64,000 bases of DNA from Micromonospora sp. WMMD1082 (GTDB lineage Bacteria > Actinomycetota > Actinomycetes > Mycobacteriales > Micromonosporaceae), in the NCBI RefSeq assembly GCF_029626175.1, contig NZ_JARUBM010000002.1, positions 2,294,001-2,358,000 on the forward strand. The letters run 5' to 3'. The notes under the pieces were generated by a model, which made no database searches, was not told the DNA's origin, and was given only the letters and a program-made list of their open reading frames with translations. Every line of letters begins with the position of its first letter. Position 1 is the first letter of the stretch. Below are positions 45,187-54,055 of the stretch, piece after piece. The translations under genes were made by a program, and so were the position numbers.

Positions 45187-45195
45187 CCGTGCCGG

Positions 45196-45516
45196 TCAGT
45201 TGCCGGCGGTGGCCAGGATCTTGTCCTTCCCGGCCTTGTCCTTGGCGTTCTTCTTCATCGCCGCCTCGAACATCTTCCGCCAGCTGGTGACCTGCGGGTG
45301 GCGACGCAGCAGCGCGCGGCGTTCCCGTTCGGTCATGCCACCCCACACACCGAACTCGATCCGGTTGTCCAGCGCGTCGGCCAGGCATTCGTACCGGACT
45401 GGGCAGCTCCGGCAGATCCGCTTGGCCACGTTCTGTTCGGCGCCCTGTACGAACAACGCGTCCGGGTCTCCGTTCTGACACGCCGCCAACGACGGCCAGT
45501 CAGTGATCATGCCCAT
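45196..45516 (-). CDS. whiB4: WhiB-family iron-sulfur regulator, WhiB4 type
   Basis: 106 residues. Four cluster-binding Cys at 13, 35, 38 and 44 (C-x21-C-x2-C-x5-C; RICRSCPVRYEC), then the GVWGGMTERERRALLRR turn and basic tail. In mycobacteria WhiB4 is a redox-responsive regulator. Starts ATG 45516 or ATG 45510 (MITDW). The context ArsA-ArsA-whiB-ponA is that of Rv3679-Rv3682, which supports the WhiB4 assignment. Confidence 0.92.
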   Translation of the reverse strand: MGMITDWPSLAACQNGDPDALFVQGAEQNVAKRICRSCPVRYECLADALDNRIEFGVWGGMTERERRALLRRHPQVTSWRKMFEAAMKKNAKDKAGKDKILATAGN

Positions 45517-45897
45517 CTGTACACGTCCCCCCTTGCAGTACTACCGACGCCGTTCCTGGGCCAGCCGGCAATCCCCCCGGCCGTCCGGCACGCCTTACCC
45601 CAAGGCGGCGCGGACGACATGTGGCGCTGTCGCCGCCCCCATCATGCTCTGTAGTCACCCGATTACGCAACGTTGTCGGCTAAATCCATCATTCCGGACA
45701 CTCCCGGCTTCTCGGGCCAGGGACCGCCGCTTACCCCACCGGAGTCCGCGAAAACGCTGCGGGCCACCTCCGCGAGGAGGAAACTCGGCACGGATCCACG
45801 CAACCGGACGACCGGTGCCACGCGTCTAGCACAACGAGGACGGCGCGCGCAGGAAATGGGGAAAAGACGCCCCAGCGCCCCTCGTTACCTGTTCGCG

Positions 45898-45903
45898 TAC
45901 CCT
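45898..45903 (+). promoter_or_regulatory. -10 element (TACCCT) for leaderless ponA2
   Basis: TACCCT lies 6 nt before GTG 45910. This is used to place the ponA2 start there instead of at far upstream codons (45673), which would add about 79 residues with no conserved character. Confidence 0.45.
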
Positions 45904-45909
45904 GTCGAG

Positions 45910-48387
45910 GTGACCTGGATGCGGAAACGTGACCACAACGTCCTGACCAACGCCGCATCGCTGCTCATCTGTGGGCTGTTGGCTGGCGTGGTGGTCGCCG
46001 CTGCGGCCTTCCCCGCGGTGGCGATGTCGGGCCTGGCCGCGAAGGCCAGCGCGGAGACCTTCGGCGCACTGCCGAAGGAACTGACCATGGCCCGCGCACC
46101 CCAGATCAGCTACCTGCTCGCCTCGGACGCCAAGACACCGCTGGCCACCATGTACGACGAGAACCGGCGCGACGTGACGCTTGCCGACATCTCGCCCCAC
46201 ATGCAGCAGGCGATCATCGCCGCCGAGGATCACGACTTCTACAAGCACAACGGGGTCGACCTCAACGGCGTGGCCCGGGCCTTCGTCAACAACAGCTCCG
46301 CGGACAACGACCGGCAGGGCGCCTCGACGCTGACCATGCAGTACGTCCGGATGGGCATCGCCTACTCGGCGACCCACCCGGCCGACGTGATCGCCGCGAC
46401 CGAGGACACCAGCGCCCGCAAGCTGCGCGAGATGAACTACGCGCTACAGATCGAGAAGAAGCTCACCAAGGACGAGATCCTGGAGAGCTACCTCAACCTC
46501 GCCGCCTTCGGCAACGGCGCGTACGGCGTCTACGCCGCCAGCCAGGTCTACTTCAACAAGCCGCCGAAGGAGCTGAAGATCGAGGAGGCCGCCATGCTGG
46601 CCGGCCTGGTCAAGGCGCCGACCTCGTTCGACCCGACCACCAAGAGCGGCTACCCGCACGCGGTCGCCCGGCGCGACTACGTGATCGACCACATGGTCAC
46701 GACCGGCGCGATCACCAGGGAGGAGGCCGAGGCGGCCAAGGCCACCAAGCTGGTGGTCAAGGGCAAGCGCGCGCCGAACGGCTGCGTCGCCACCAACAAG
46801 AACGCCTGGGGCTTCTTCTGCGACTACTTCTACCGCTGGTGGATGTCGCAGGAGACGTTCGGCTCGACCACCTACGACCGGGAGCGGCGGCTCAAGAGCG
46901 GCGGCTACACGATCGTCACCACGCTGGACAAGCAGGCCCAGGACGGCGCCGACAAGGCCGTCCGCGCTGCGAAGTCGGTGAACTCCAAGGAAGCCGTGAT
47001 GGTCGCGGTGGTCGAGCCCGGCACCGGCCGGGTACGCGCCCTGTCGGTCAACCGGAACTTCAAGCTCGACAACCCGAAGAACCCGCAGAACAAGCCGCAC
47101 AGCGATCCGGCAAAGCGAGCCAAGGGCACGCTCGGCAACTACCCCAACACGGTGAACCCGCTGCTGACCGGCGGCGACGGGCTCACCGGCTACCAGGCCG
47201 GCTCGGTCTTCAAGATCTACACGATCGTGGCCGCGCTGGAGAAGGGCATCCCGCTCAGCTACACCATCAACGCGCCGCAGCAGTTCAAGTCCGAGTACAT
47301 CATTGACAGGAGCAGTGACGCGGCCTGCCCCGGCACACACTTCTACTGCCCGATGAACTCGAACCGGCAGCCGGGCGGCGTGAAGGACATGTGGAGCGCC
47401 TTCTCCGCGTCGACCAACACGTACTTCGTCCCGCTCCAGCAGCAGGTGGGCGCGGAGAACGTGGTCGACGCGGCCAAGCGGCTGGGCATCCAGTTCCGGG
47501 TCAGCAAGGAGAACGACTGGGCCAACGACAAGGCGGCCGCCCACCAGTGGGGCTCGTTCACGCTGGGCGTCACGGACACCACGCCACTGGAACTGGCCAA
47601 CTCGTACGCCACGCTGGCCGCCGACGGCAAGTACTGCGAGCCCATCCCGGTGCAGCAGATCCGCGACCTGGACGGAAACAAGCTGGACGTGGCCAACCCG
47701 CGCTGTGAGAAGCGGATCAGCACCGAGGTGGCCCGGGCGGCCGTGGACGCGGCCCGCTGCCCGGTCGGCGACAACTCCTCCACCAGCAAGTGCGGCGGCA
47801 GCCGCACCGCCGCCGAGGTGAAGTACCAGGTGGGCAAGCCGGTCGCCGGCAAGTCGGGCACCACCGACTCGGAGCGGACCGCCTCGCTGGTCGCGATGAC
47901 CAAGCAGTACGCGGTGGCCGGCATCCTGGCCGACCCGGACTGGCCGCAGACCAACGTCAAGATGAAGCACAAGCCGAGCGACGGCATCAACCCGCCGGTC
48001 TGGCAGACGTTGAAGGCCGCCATGGACGGCAAGAAGGCGATCAACTTCGATCCGCCCGGTCAGAAGATCTCCCTGGGTGACCAGCGCAGCATCCCGGGTG
48101 TCGGATGCCTGGACATCGAACGGGCCAAGTCGCGCATCTCCGGCGCCGGCTTCCAGCCCCTGGTCTCCAGCAGCCGGGTGACCTCCGACTGCCCCGCCGG
48201 CACCGCCGCCGGCACCAGCCCCAGCGGCCGCACCATCAAGGGCGGCATCGTGACGATCATGGTCAGCGCCGGCAATGGTGGTGGCGACAACGACAACGGC
48301 GGTGGCAACAACGGCCGGCCGAGTACCGGTCCGTCCAGTCCGCCCAGCAGTCCCAGCCGGCCGCCGGACGACCGACCCGGCGGCTGA
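45910..48387 (+). CDS. ponA2: bifunctional class A penicillin-binding protein with PASTA domain (PonA2-like)
   Basis: 825 residues from GTG 45910. Short cytoplasmic tail, one membrane anchor (AASLLICGLLAGVVVAAAAF), GT51 glycosyltransferase (IAAEDHDFYKHNGVD at about 105; GASTLTMQYVR; RKLREMNYALQIEKKLTKDE), transpeptidase with SVFK (about 431), STN (SASTNTYFVPL) and KSGT (AGKSGTTDSERT, about 646), one PASTA domain (about 730-795: VGCLDIERAKSRISGAGFQP) and a Gly/Asn/Pro-rich tail. It polymerises and crosslinks peptidoglycan outside the membrane. Divergent from whiB4, as Rv3682/Rv3681c. Confidence 0.94.
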   Translation: MTWMRKRDHNVLTNAASLLICGLLAGVVVAAAAFPAVAMSGLAAKASAETFGALPKELTMARAPQISYLLASDAKTPLATMYDENRRDVTLADISPHMQQAIIAAEDHDFYKHNGVDLNGVARAFVNNSSADNDRQGASTLTMQYVRMGIAYSATHPADVIAATEDTSARKLREMNYALQIEKKLTKDEILESYLNLAAFGNGAYGVYAASQVYFNKPPKELKIEEAAMLAGLVKAPTSFDPTTKSGYPHAVARRDYVIDHMVTTGAITREEAEAAKATKLVVKGKRAPNGCVATNKNAWGFFCDYFYRWWMSQETFGSTTYDRERRLKSGGYTIVTTLDKQAQDGADKAVRAAKSVNSKEAVMVAVVEPGTGRVRALSVNRNFKLDNPKNPQNKPHSDPAKRAKGTLGNYPNTVNPLLTGGDGLTGYQAGSVFKIYTIVAALEKGIPLSYTINAPQQFKSEYIIDRSSDAACPGTHFYCPMNSNRQPGGVKDMWSAFSASTNTYFVPLQQQVGAENVVDAAKRLGIQFRVSKENDWANDKAAAHQWGSFTLGVTDTTPLELANSYATLAADGKYCEPIPVQQIRDLDGNKLDVANPRCEKRISTEVARAAVDAARCPVGDNSSTSKCGGSRTAAEVKYQVGKPVAGKSGTTDSERTASLVAMTKQYAVAGILADPDWPQTNVKMKHKPSDGINPPVWQTLKAAMDGKKAINFDPPGQKISLGDQRSIPGVGCLDIERAKSRISGAGFQPLVSSSRVTSDCPAGTAAGTSPSGRTIKGGIVTIMVSAGNGGGDNDNGGGNNGRPSTGPSSPPSSPSRPPDDRPGG

Positions 48388-48403
48388 TCGCCGTTCCCAC
48401 GCC

Positions 48404-48441
48404 GGATGGGCGGGCATCCCAGGAAGGGTGCCCGCCCATCC
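48404..48441. terminator. bidirectional hairpin terminator between ponA2 and yqeY
   Basis: Arms 48404-48420 and 48426-48441 (GGATGGGCGGGCATCC / GGGTGCCCGCCCATCC) pair along 16 bp with one G-U-type position and a short loop. The position between convergent genes fits transcription termination on both strands. Confidence 0.7.
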
Positions 48442-48474
48442 GCGCATCGGTGGGCGGCTCGATCGGGGAAGGAT

Positions 48475-48930
48475 TCAGAGGCCGAGCTGGCGGCGTACCT
48501 CGGCGGCCACCCGGCCCCCCTCGGCCTGGCCCGCCACCGCGGCCTGGGCCGCCTTCATCGCCGGGCCCATCTGGGCCTTGCCGGTGAAGCCGCCGGCGAC
48601 GAGCGCCCCCGCGACCAGCTCGGTCAGCTCGGCGTCGGAGAGCTGCCTCGGCAGGTAGCGGTCCAGCACCTCACCCTCGGCGGTCTCCTTGGCGGCCTGC
48701 TCGGTGCGGCCCGCCTCGGCGAAGGCGGTGGCCGCCTCGCGGCGCTTCTTGGCCTCCTTGGTCAGCACCGCCAGCACCTCGTCGTCACTGAGCTCGCGCT
48801 TGGCCTTGCCGGCTACCTCGGCCGTGCCGACGGCGGCCAGGGCCATCCGCAGGGTGGACGTGGTCAGCTCGTCGCGGGCCTTCAGGGCGGCGCGCATGTC
48901 GGCGGTGAGACGGTCCTTCAGCGTGCTCAT
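48475..48930 (-). CDS. GatB/YqeY domain protein
   Basis: 151 residues from ATG 48930. YqeY fold: LKDRLTADMRAALKARDELT, TSTLRMALAAV, LSDDEVLAVLTKEAKKRREA and LPRQLSDAELTELVAGALVA. The tail resembles the tRNA-binding C-terminal domain of GatB, but the stand-alone protein's role is not established. Divergent from the metallophosphoesterase gene with 25 bp between starts. Confidence 0.9.
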   Translation of the reverse strand: MSTLKDRLTADMRAALKARDELTTSTLRMALAAVGTAEVAGKAKRELSDDEVLAVLTKEAKKRREAATAFAEAGRTEQAAKETAEGEVLDRYLPRQLSDAELTELVAGALVAGGFTGKAQMGPAMKAAQAAVAGQAEGGRVAAEVRRQLGL

Positions 48931-48942
48931 GGACGGTCAAAC

Positions 48943-48948
48943 TACCCT
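48943..48948 (+). promoter_or_regulatory. -10 element (TACCCT) for leaderless metallophosphoesterase
   Basis: TACCCT is 7 nt before ATG 48956, in only 25 bp between divergent start codons. No room remains for a ribosome-binding site on the rightward transcript. Confidence 0.45.
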
Positions 48949-48955
48949 GATCGGC

Positions 48956-49849
48956 ATGCGAAAGCGCACACTATTCCGGCTCGCGACCGCAACCGTCGCG
49001 ACGGGTGCCGCCGCCCTGGCGTACGCGTCGCTCGTCGAGCGCAACATGTTCACCCTCCGCCGCTTCGACGTCCCGGTGCTGCCGACCGGCACCGAGCCGC
49101 TGCGCGTACTGCACGTGTCGGACCTGCACATGACCCCCCACCAGGAGCGCAAGCAGCACTGGGTCGCCTCGCTGGCCGCCCTCGACCCCGACCTGGTCGT
49201 GGTGACCGGGGACAACATGGCGCACCCGGGGGCGGTGCCGGGCGTGCTGCGGGCGCTGCAACCCCTGCTCGACTACCCGGGCGCGTTCGTCTTCGGTTCG
49301 AACGACTACACCGGGCCGGTCTGGAAGAACCCGTTCAGCTACTTCCTGCCCGACCGGGAGTACGCCGAGGGGGTCGAGCTGCCCTTCGAGGAGCTGCGTG
49401 ACGTGTTCACCGGGGCCGGCTGGGCCGACTTGAACAACCGGCGGACCACGGTCAAGGCCGGCGGCCGGACGATCGACATGGCCGGCGTCGACGACCCGCA
49501 CGTCGAACGGGACGACTACGCCTCGGTCGCCGGCCCGATCCCTCCCGAGGCGGACCTCGCCATCGCGCTGACCCACTCCCCGGAACCGGCGCTGCTCGAC
49601 GAGATGGCCGCCGACGGCTTCGGGCTGCTGCTCGCCGGCCACACCCACGGCGGCCAGGTCTGCGTACCGGGGGTGGGGGCGCTGGTGACCAACTGCGGCC
49701 TGCCCCGGTCGATGGCGAAGGGCCTGCACAGCTGGCCGGGCTCGGACTCCTGGCTGCACGTCTCCGCCGGGCTCGGCACCCACCCGACCGCCCCGGTCCG
49801 CTTCGCCTGCCTACCGGAGGCCAGCCTGCTCACCCTGATCCCCCGCTGA
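48956..49849 (+). CDS. calcineurin-like metallophosphoesterase
   Basis: 297 residues from ATG 48956. N-terminal anchor ([19 protein letters not shown]), then metal motifs [31 protein letters not shown] (GNDY-type), [10 protein letters not shown] and [18 protein letters not shown]. Homologue by sequence and position of Rv3683. Substrate unknown; probably membrane-associated facing outward. Confidence 0.92.
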   Translation: MRKRTLFRLATATVATGAAALAYASLVERNMFTLRRFDVPVLPTGTEPLRVLHVSDLHMTPHQERKQHWVASLAALDPDLVVVTGDNMAHPGAVPGVLRALQPLLDYPGAFVFGSNDYTGPVWKNPFSYFLPDREYAEGVELPFEELRDVFTGAGWADLNNRRTTVKAGGRTIDMAGVDDPHVERDDYASVAGPIPPEADLAIALTHSPEPALLDEMAADGFGLLLAGHTHGGQVCVPGVGALVTNCGLPRSMAKGLHSWPGSDSWLHVSAGLGTHPTAPVRFACLPEASLLTLIPR

Positions 49850-49916
49850 CCGCCCGCGCGCCGGGGTACCGAGTTTGAGCCTCGGAGCGGGTGGGCTACT
49901 ATTTGTCGGCACGCCT

Positions 49917-49994
<78 letters not shown>

Positions 49995-49997
49995 GTC

Positions 49998-50030
49998 AGA
50001 GGGCACATCCCATCAATGGGTGTGCCCTCT
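49998..50030. terminator. hairpin between tRNA-Pro and int
   Basis: AGAGGGCACATCC (49998-50010) pairs with GGGTGTGCCCTCT (50018-50030). It lies between the converging tRNA and int transcripts. A closely similar hairpin stands next to the third att-like site at 59689-59720. Confidence 0.7.
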
Positions 50031-50058
50031 ACTACGTCCTGAGTGACCAACTGAGTGA

Positions 50059-51222
50059 CTACGCCTCGGCAACAGGCGCGAAGATCCGATCCATGACGGC
50101 CGCGCCTTGGAGCAGCACGGGCCGGAGTTGGTGGCGGTAGACCAGCTCCGTCACGGTCGTTCCCGAGTGCCCGCACAGGTCTGCGATGTCTTCAAGGCTC
50201 ACCCCACTGTCGGAGAGCAGGGACACGAAGCTGTGCCGCAGCTCGCGGGGTGTCCAGGCGGCCGGGTCGAGGCCGGCGAGGGTGACGACTCGGCGGAAGG
50301 CCCGGCGGACGTTAGCCGCGTCGAGGGCGGTACCGACGGTGGAAGCGAAGACCAGGTCGAGCGCATGCCAGTCCTTGCCGGCAGTCTTGCGCTCCTGGTT
50401 CTGGCGCTGGCGGTGGCGGGTCAGCGCGGAGACGCACCGGGCAGGTAATGCGAGGGTGCGCCGTGACTTGCGGGTCTTGGTGTCGCCGCCTTCTCGGTCG
50501 GAACGCCAGACGTGTAGGGCGGGCGGTAGCGGCGGATCGAGGTCGGGCTGTCCGACAAGGTCAACGTGGTCCCAGCACAGGGCGCGTAGTTCCTCGGTCC
50601 GCGCGCCGGTCAGCAGCGAGAGCACGACGTAGGCGTGCAGGCGGGTTTCCTCGGAGGCGTTGAGGACGGCCTTCGCTTGATCCAGGGTGAGGGACTTGGA
50701 GGGGCGTCCTTCTTGGCCGCGCGGCACGGTGCAGAGCGCGACGACGTTGCGCTTCACCTTGTCTCGGGCCATGGCTCGGTTGATCGAGCGGTTGAGGCAC
50801 CCGTAGAGGTCACGAAGGGTGCGGGTGCTGAGGGTGGTGGCCTTGTCAGCTAGCCAGCGGTCGACGTCCTGGGCGCGAAGCTCGCGTAGCTTCCGGGCGC
50901 CCAACGCGGGGATGATGTGGGTGCGGCACAGGATCTCGCACTTGGCCTTGGTGCGGTCTGATCGGCCGTTGAGTCCGTAGGTCAGCCAGTCGGTGACGGC
51001 TTCGGTGACGGTGTAGTGGTGCTCGGCTATGGCGAGCCCGTCTTCGTAGTCGCGGATCTTCTCCCGCAGTTTGGTGCGGGCTTCGGTCTTGGTCTTGCCG
51101 CTGCCTTTGCGCACGATGCGCTTGCCGGCCGGGGTGTATCCGACGGTGACGGTGGCGATCCAGCGTTGCCGGGACTCGTCCCAGTGCAGGCCGCCTTCCC
51201 CTCGGGCACGGCGTGTGGTCAT
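50059..51222 (-). CDS. int: tyrosine recombinase / integrase of the element
   Basis: 387 residues from ATG 51222. N-terminal arm-binding domain ([20 protein letters not shown]), SAM-like core ([20 protein letters not shown]), catalytic domain with Arg in [13 protein letters not shown] (about 207), HxxR in [15 protein letters not shown] (about 327), [15 protein letters not shown] with the nucleophilic Tyr (about 362). The gene abuts the left att repeat, the normal position for tRNA-targeting integrases, and overlaps xis by ATGA. Confidence 0.95.
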   Translation of the reverse strand: MTTRRARGEGGLHWDESRQRWIATVTVGYTPAGKRIVRKGSGKTKTEARTKLREKIRDYEDGLAIAEHHYTVTEAVTDWLTYGLNGRSDRTKAKCEILCRTHIIPALGARKLRELRAQDVDRWLADKATTLSTRTLRDLYGCLNRSINRAMARDKVKRNVVALCTVPRGQEGRPSKSLTLDQAKAVLNASEETRLHAYVVLSLLTGARTEELRALCWDHVDLVGQPDLDPPLPPALHVWRSDREGGDTKTRKSRRTLALPARCVSALTRHRQRQNQERKTAGKDWHALDLVFASTVGTALDAANVRRAFRRVVTLAGLDPAAWTPRELRHSFVSLLSDSGVSLEDIADLCGHSGTTVTELVYRHQLRPVLLQGAAVMDRIFAPVAEA

Positions 51223-51437
51223 CGGGTACCTCCCTTCTGGGTTTCCTGTTCGAGTAGGTCGACGTAAGCGGTGATCGCGGCGGCAGGGACGAGGCGGGCA
51301 CGTCCTTGCCGGACGGTGCGGAGTCGGCCGGCGCGGATCTGTTCGTAGATCACGGACCGGGAGAGACTGAGCAGTCGCATGACCTCGGGGATGCGGTAGA
51401 GCGCCCGTGTGGGGGCGGTGAGTGCGGGTGCGGTCAA
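51219..51437 (-). CDS. xis: excisionase-like MerR/HTH_17 DNA-binding protein
   Basis: 72 residues. The motif YRIPEVMRLLSLSRSVIYEQ then IRAGRLRTVRQGRARLVPAA is the helix-turn-helix of phage/AICE excisionases. Start is an unusual TTG at 51437, supported by a strong GGAAGGAG 7 nt upstream; no ATG/GTG fits. Stop overlaps int start (ATGA). Regulates direction of recombination. Confidence 0.85.
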   Translation of the reverse strand: MTAPALTAPTRALYRIPEVMRLLSLSRSVIYEQIRAGRLRTVRQGRARLVPAAAITAYVDLLEQETQKGGTR

Positions 51438-51505
51438 TCGGTGCTCCTTCCGTGCGGGGACAGGTTGACCGTCAAGGCTGTCTTGACGGTGGATCGGTGG
51501 CCGGC

Positions 51506-53047
51506 TCAGGCGGCGGCAAGCAGGGCGTCTCGGGCGGCTTCGTGTCGTTCGCGGGCCAGGGCGGCGGCGGTGTTGGCGAGTAGGGCGTCTCCGGTGGTGC
51601 GCCAGCCGGAGCCGGCGTAGCTGAGGAGGCCGACGATCAGGGTGGTGTCGTCGTTCTGCTGGTCGGCGTATTCGTGGCCGGTTTCGGTGCGTCGCCAGAT
51701 GGTGCGGGCGTCGCGGAGGATGCGGAAGGTGACGGAGTAGCGGCGGCTTTTGGTGAGGAAGTGGCCGCCGAAGCCGAGCATGTGCGCCCACCGTCGGAGT
51801 TGCTGCCAGTCGCGGTGTTGGCCGAGGGTCCAGCAGGCGTCTACGAGCCGTTCGGCGTGAGTGCCGTGCTCGTTGGCGTACAGGTCGATGGTGTCGCCGT
51901 TGAGGCGGCGGGAGACATGCCCGGTGGTTTCGGTGCTCTTGGTGGCGTACTTGGCGAGGTAGCCGGCCACCTTCCCGTCGGTGATGTCGCCGTCGGCGTT
52001 GACCGGCCGCACATCGAGGCCCTTACCGGGGTCGCCCCAGCAGATAGGCCAGCCGCCGGGCTGGACAGCATGGGGGCGGGTGGTGAAGCCGGTCGTGGTG
52101 GCGGCGTGGGTGACGGCGGCGACCAGGTCGCCATGATCGAAGCCTGCCGGGGGTGGGACGATCGCGGCAGGGTCGTACGGGTGGACACCGTCGAGGCGGA
52201 TGATCGCGTGGTAGTGCACGACGCCCCGGCGTTGCATCTCCGCGACCTTGCCGAACGACAGCTTGACCGGCGGCACCCGACGAACCTTCCCGCTGGCGGT
52301 GACCTGCTCGACCCAGGGCAGGCCGAGCTGCCGGACGCGGGCACGGACGTGGCGAGTGAGCGCGATCGTGGTCCGGCGCCACAGTTCCGGCGCGCAGTGG
52401 TTCCACACCACCTGTGCCGGGTGGTCGTAGCAGTCCAGGCACAGCGGGGTACCGAGAGTCGGATCGTCATCGGCGTGCCGCTGGTGGCAACGCACATCCA
52501 CACCATGCGGACACAGCTCGACGTCGCGGCGAGGCCGGCACGGGACCTGCCGACCAGCGCGGTCGGTGCGCTGCGTGTGGACCGGCCCGAACGACGGTGC
52601 CGTGAGCGTGGCGAACACCGCCGGATGCCCGGTAACGGTGGCGGGGATGCCTTTGCCGCCGGCGAGGCCGGCGCGGACGAGCTGGTAGGCATCGCGCTGG
52701 TAGGTACGCGCGCACGAGGGGCACACGGCGTGACGGCGGTTGCCGCACGGTTTGTAGATCTCCCCGTCCGGCAGCTCGGCGGTGGTGACGGAGTTGAGGA
52801 GACGGCCGGTGTCCCGGTCGATGGTGGCCACCTCGCCCGCGAGGCGGATGGGGTGGGAGCAGCCCGCAGCCGCCTTCACGTGCTCCAGCCAGCCGAAGTA
52901 GTCCGGGCCGGTGGCGCGGGTAAAGGCGGACTCATCGCGGCCGACGAACCCACCCGGTGAGCCGTCGGCGGGGCGAGCGTGGGGCCGGTGCCCCGGACCA
53001 GCGTTGGTGTGCTGGTCCGGGACAACGGCGATCAGGTCAGCGGCCAC
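51506..53047 (-). CDS. RepSA-type replication initiator (rolling-circle HUH)
   Basis: 513 residues from GTG 53047, which overlaps the upstream gene by 11 bp. Cys-rich N-terminal region (CGNRRHAVCPSCARTYQRDA; CHQRH; LCLDCYDHP) is a zinc module seen in AICE Rep proteins. The HUH motif is VVHYHAIIRLDG (H-Y-H), and a candidate catalytic Tyr is in KVAGYLAKYATKSTE. Replication initiators of this kind let integrated elements replicate as circular plasmids after excision. Length is typical for pSAM2 RepSA-like proteins. Confidence 0.9.
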   Translation of the reverse strand: MAADLIAVVPDQHTNAGPGHRPHARPADGSPGGFVGRDESAFTRATGPDYFGWLEHVKAAAGCSHPIRLAGEVATIDRDTGRLLNSVTTAELPDGEIYKPCGNRRHAVCPSCARTYQRDAYQLVRAGLAGGKGIPATVTGHPAVFATLTAPSFGPVHTQRTDRAGRQVPCRPRRDVELCPHGVDVRCHQRHADDDPTLGTPLCLDCYDHPAQVVWNHCAPELWRRTTIALTRHVRARVRQLGLPWVEQVTASGKVRRVPPVKLSFGKVAEMQRRGVVHYHAIIRLDGVHPYDPAAIVPPPAGFDHGDLVAAVTHAATTTGFTTRPHAVQPGGWPICWGDPGKGLDVRPVNADGDITDGKVAGYLAKYATKSTETTGHVSRRLNGDTIDLYANEHGTHAERLVDACWTLGQHRDWQQLRRWAHMLGFGGHFLTKSRRYSVTFRILRDARTIWRRTETGHEYADQQNDDTTLIVGLLSYAGSGWRTTGDALLANTAAALARERHEAARDALLAAA

Positions 53048-53324
53048 GGGTGCGGACCGCCCTGGTGGGTAGGTGGGTGGTGGGGCCGGTGCCGAACGGG
53101 TTCGGCGTGTCGAAGATCCGGCCGAGCAGGGACGCCACATAGGTGGGCAGGTCGGCCCGGTGGTGCTCCCACAGGTAGAGGTAGCGGATCAGGACGTAGG
53201 TCTTCGGCAACTCGATCCCGTCGCGGGCGGCGAGGATCTTCATACGGCCGATGAGTTGGACGGGTTCCCAGCCCCGAGCAAGGCGGGGTTGACGCCACCG
53301 GTAGGTGGCAGGGGTGGTGGTCAT
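53037..53324 (-). CDS. conserved small protein upstream of rep, function unknown
   Basis: 95 residues from ATG 53324 (ATGA overlap with the Cys-rich gene). Reads MTTTPATYRWRQPRLARGWE, VQLIGRMKILAARDGIELPK, TYVLIRYLYLWEHHRADLPT, YVASLLGRIF, then a Thr/Arg-rich tail. Soluble, mostly helical. The tight overlaps on both sides show it belongs to the replication operon. No family recognised. Confidence 0.7.
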   Translation of the reverse strand: MTTTPATYRWRQPRLARGWEPVQLIGRMKILAARDGIELPKTYVLIRYLYLWEHHRADLPTYVASLLGRIFDTPNPFGTGPTTHLPTRAVRTRGR

Positions 53325-53872
53325 CGGGCCACCGCCGGGGTTTCCTCGGCCTCTGTGGCGAGGCAGGAGGGGCAGTCGCACTGCGGGTTGCGTGGGTCGG
53401 GGCAGCGGTTGGCCGGGCACCACTGGCAGCCGGATCGGCCGCACCAGTAGCAGTTTTCGATGGGGTCGACCTGGGTCAGGCCGCCGAAGCAGGCGCACGG
53501 GATCGAGGACGCCGGGTCCGCTCCGTAGCCGTTGCACCCGTTGCAGACTGCCCACGCGGTCTGGGCGAAGGCGGCGATACACGCCGGGGCTTGGCAGCCC
53601 TGGTGGCCGCACATGATGCAGTAGCCGGCGAAGTTGCAGCGCGGCGGTCGCAGCGTGGAGTCCGGTGCGGGGACAGTGGTCGGGTTCGTGGTGAGCACGG
53701 ACAGGCAGGCCAGCAGAGCAGCCTCATCGAGGACTGCGGGCAGGTTCAGCGCCTTCCCAGGGGCCAGCGCGTCCCGAAGCGTCGCCAACGCAGACAGCAG
53801 GCGAGCATCAGACAGCGCCGGAGTGTGGCCCGAGGCGCACAGAGCAGGATGAACGGTAGGCTGGACAGGCAT
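53321..53872 (-). CDS. Cys-rich protein, first gene of the replication operon
   Basis: 183 residues from ATG 53872 (AAAGGA 8 nt upstream), with 19 Cys, 17 of them in the last ~105 residues. They form repeated pairs: CIMCGHQGC, CNGCNGY, CACFGG, CYWCGRSGC, CQWCPANRC, CDCPSC. This suggests several treble-clef or zinc-ribbon knuckles. The N-terminal 70 residues are helical (LLSALATLRDALAPGKALNL). No named domain recognised. Its position directly after the divergent control region is unusual for AICE Rep operons. Confidence 0.75.
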   Translation of the reverse strand: MPVQPTVHPALCASGHTPALSDARLLSALATLRDALAPGKALNLPAVLDEAALLACLSVLTTNPTTVPAPDSTLRPPRCNFAGYCIMCGHQGCQAPACIAAFAQTAWAVCNGCNGYGADPASSIPCACFGGLTQVDPIENCYWCGRSGCQWCPANRCPDPRNPQCDCPSCLATEAEETPAVAR

Positions 53873-53953
53873 CGTGTTGGTCCTTTCGACGAGGGAACCG
53901 ATGCACCGGCCTCAGCGGGTGGCCGCCCGCTGGGGCTTCTTTCGTTGCCTTGA

Positions 53954-53967
53954 CTGGCTTAAGCCAG
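53954..53967. promoter_or_regulatory. operator 1 (CTGGCTTAAGCCAG)
   Basis: Perfect 14-bp palindrome. It sits just downstream of the predicted start of the leftward replication operon, where bound repressor would block transcription. Identical except for one base to the site at 54011. Confidence 0.65.
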
Positions 53968-53977
53968 TGGCTCCGTC

Positions 53978-54007
53978 AGTATGTGAGCCATCACGCCGCG
54001 TTGTCAA
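53978..54007 (-). promoter_or_regulatory. strong predicted promoter of the leftward rep-xis-int operon
   Basis: On the minus strand TTGACA (54002-54007) is followed after 18 bp by CATACT (53978-53983). Near-consensus in an otherwise GC-rich genome. The predicted start is about 53971, upstream of operator 1 and 99 nt before ATG 53872. Confidence 0.6.
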
Positions 54008-54010
54008 TAG

Positions 54011-54024
54011 CTGGCTTGAGCCAG
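54011..54024. promoter_or_regulatory. operator 2 (CTGGCTTGAGCCAG)
   Basis: Near-perfect 14-bp palindrome 57 bp from operator 1, lying 6 bp upstream of a -10-like TAGACT (54031-54036) for the GntR gene. Two matching sites in one divergent region indicate that the GntR protein controls both directions. Confidence 0.65.
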
Positions 54025-54055
54025 TTGCGGTAGACTGAGGCGGGAGGGAGACAAG

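Noticed and set aside
46444..48447. 667-codon minus-strand open frame over ponA2
   Set aside because: Valine/Arg/Gly/Leu-biased shadow of the penicillin-binding protein gene.
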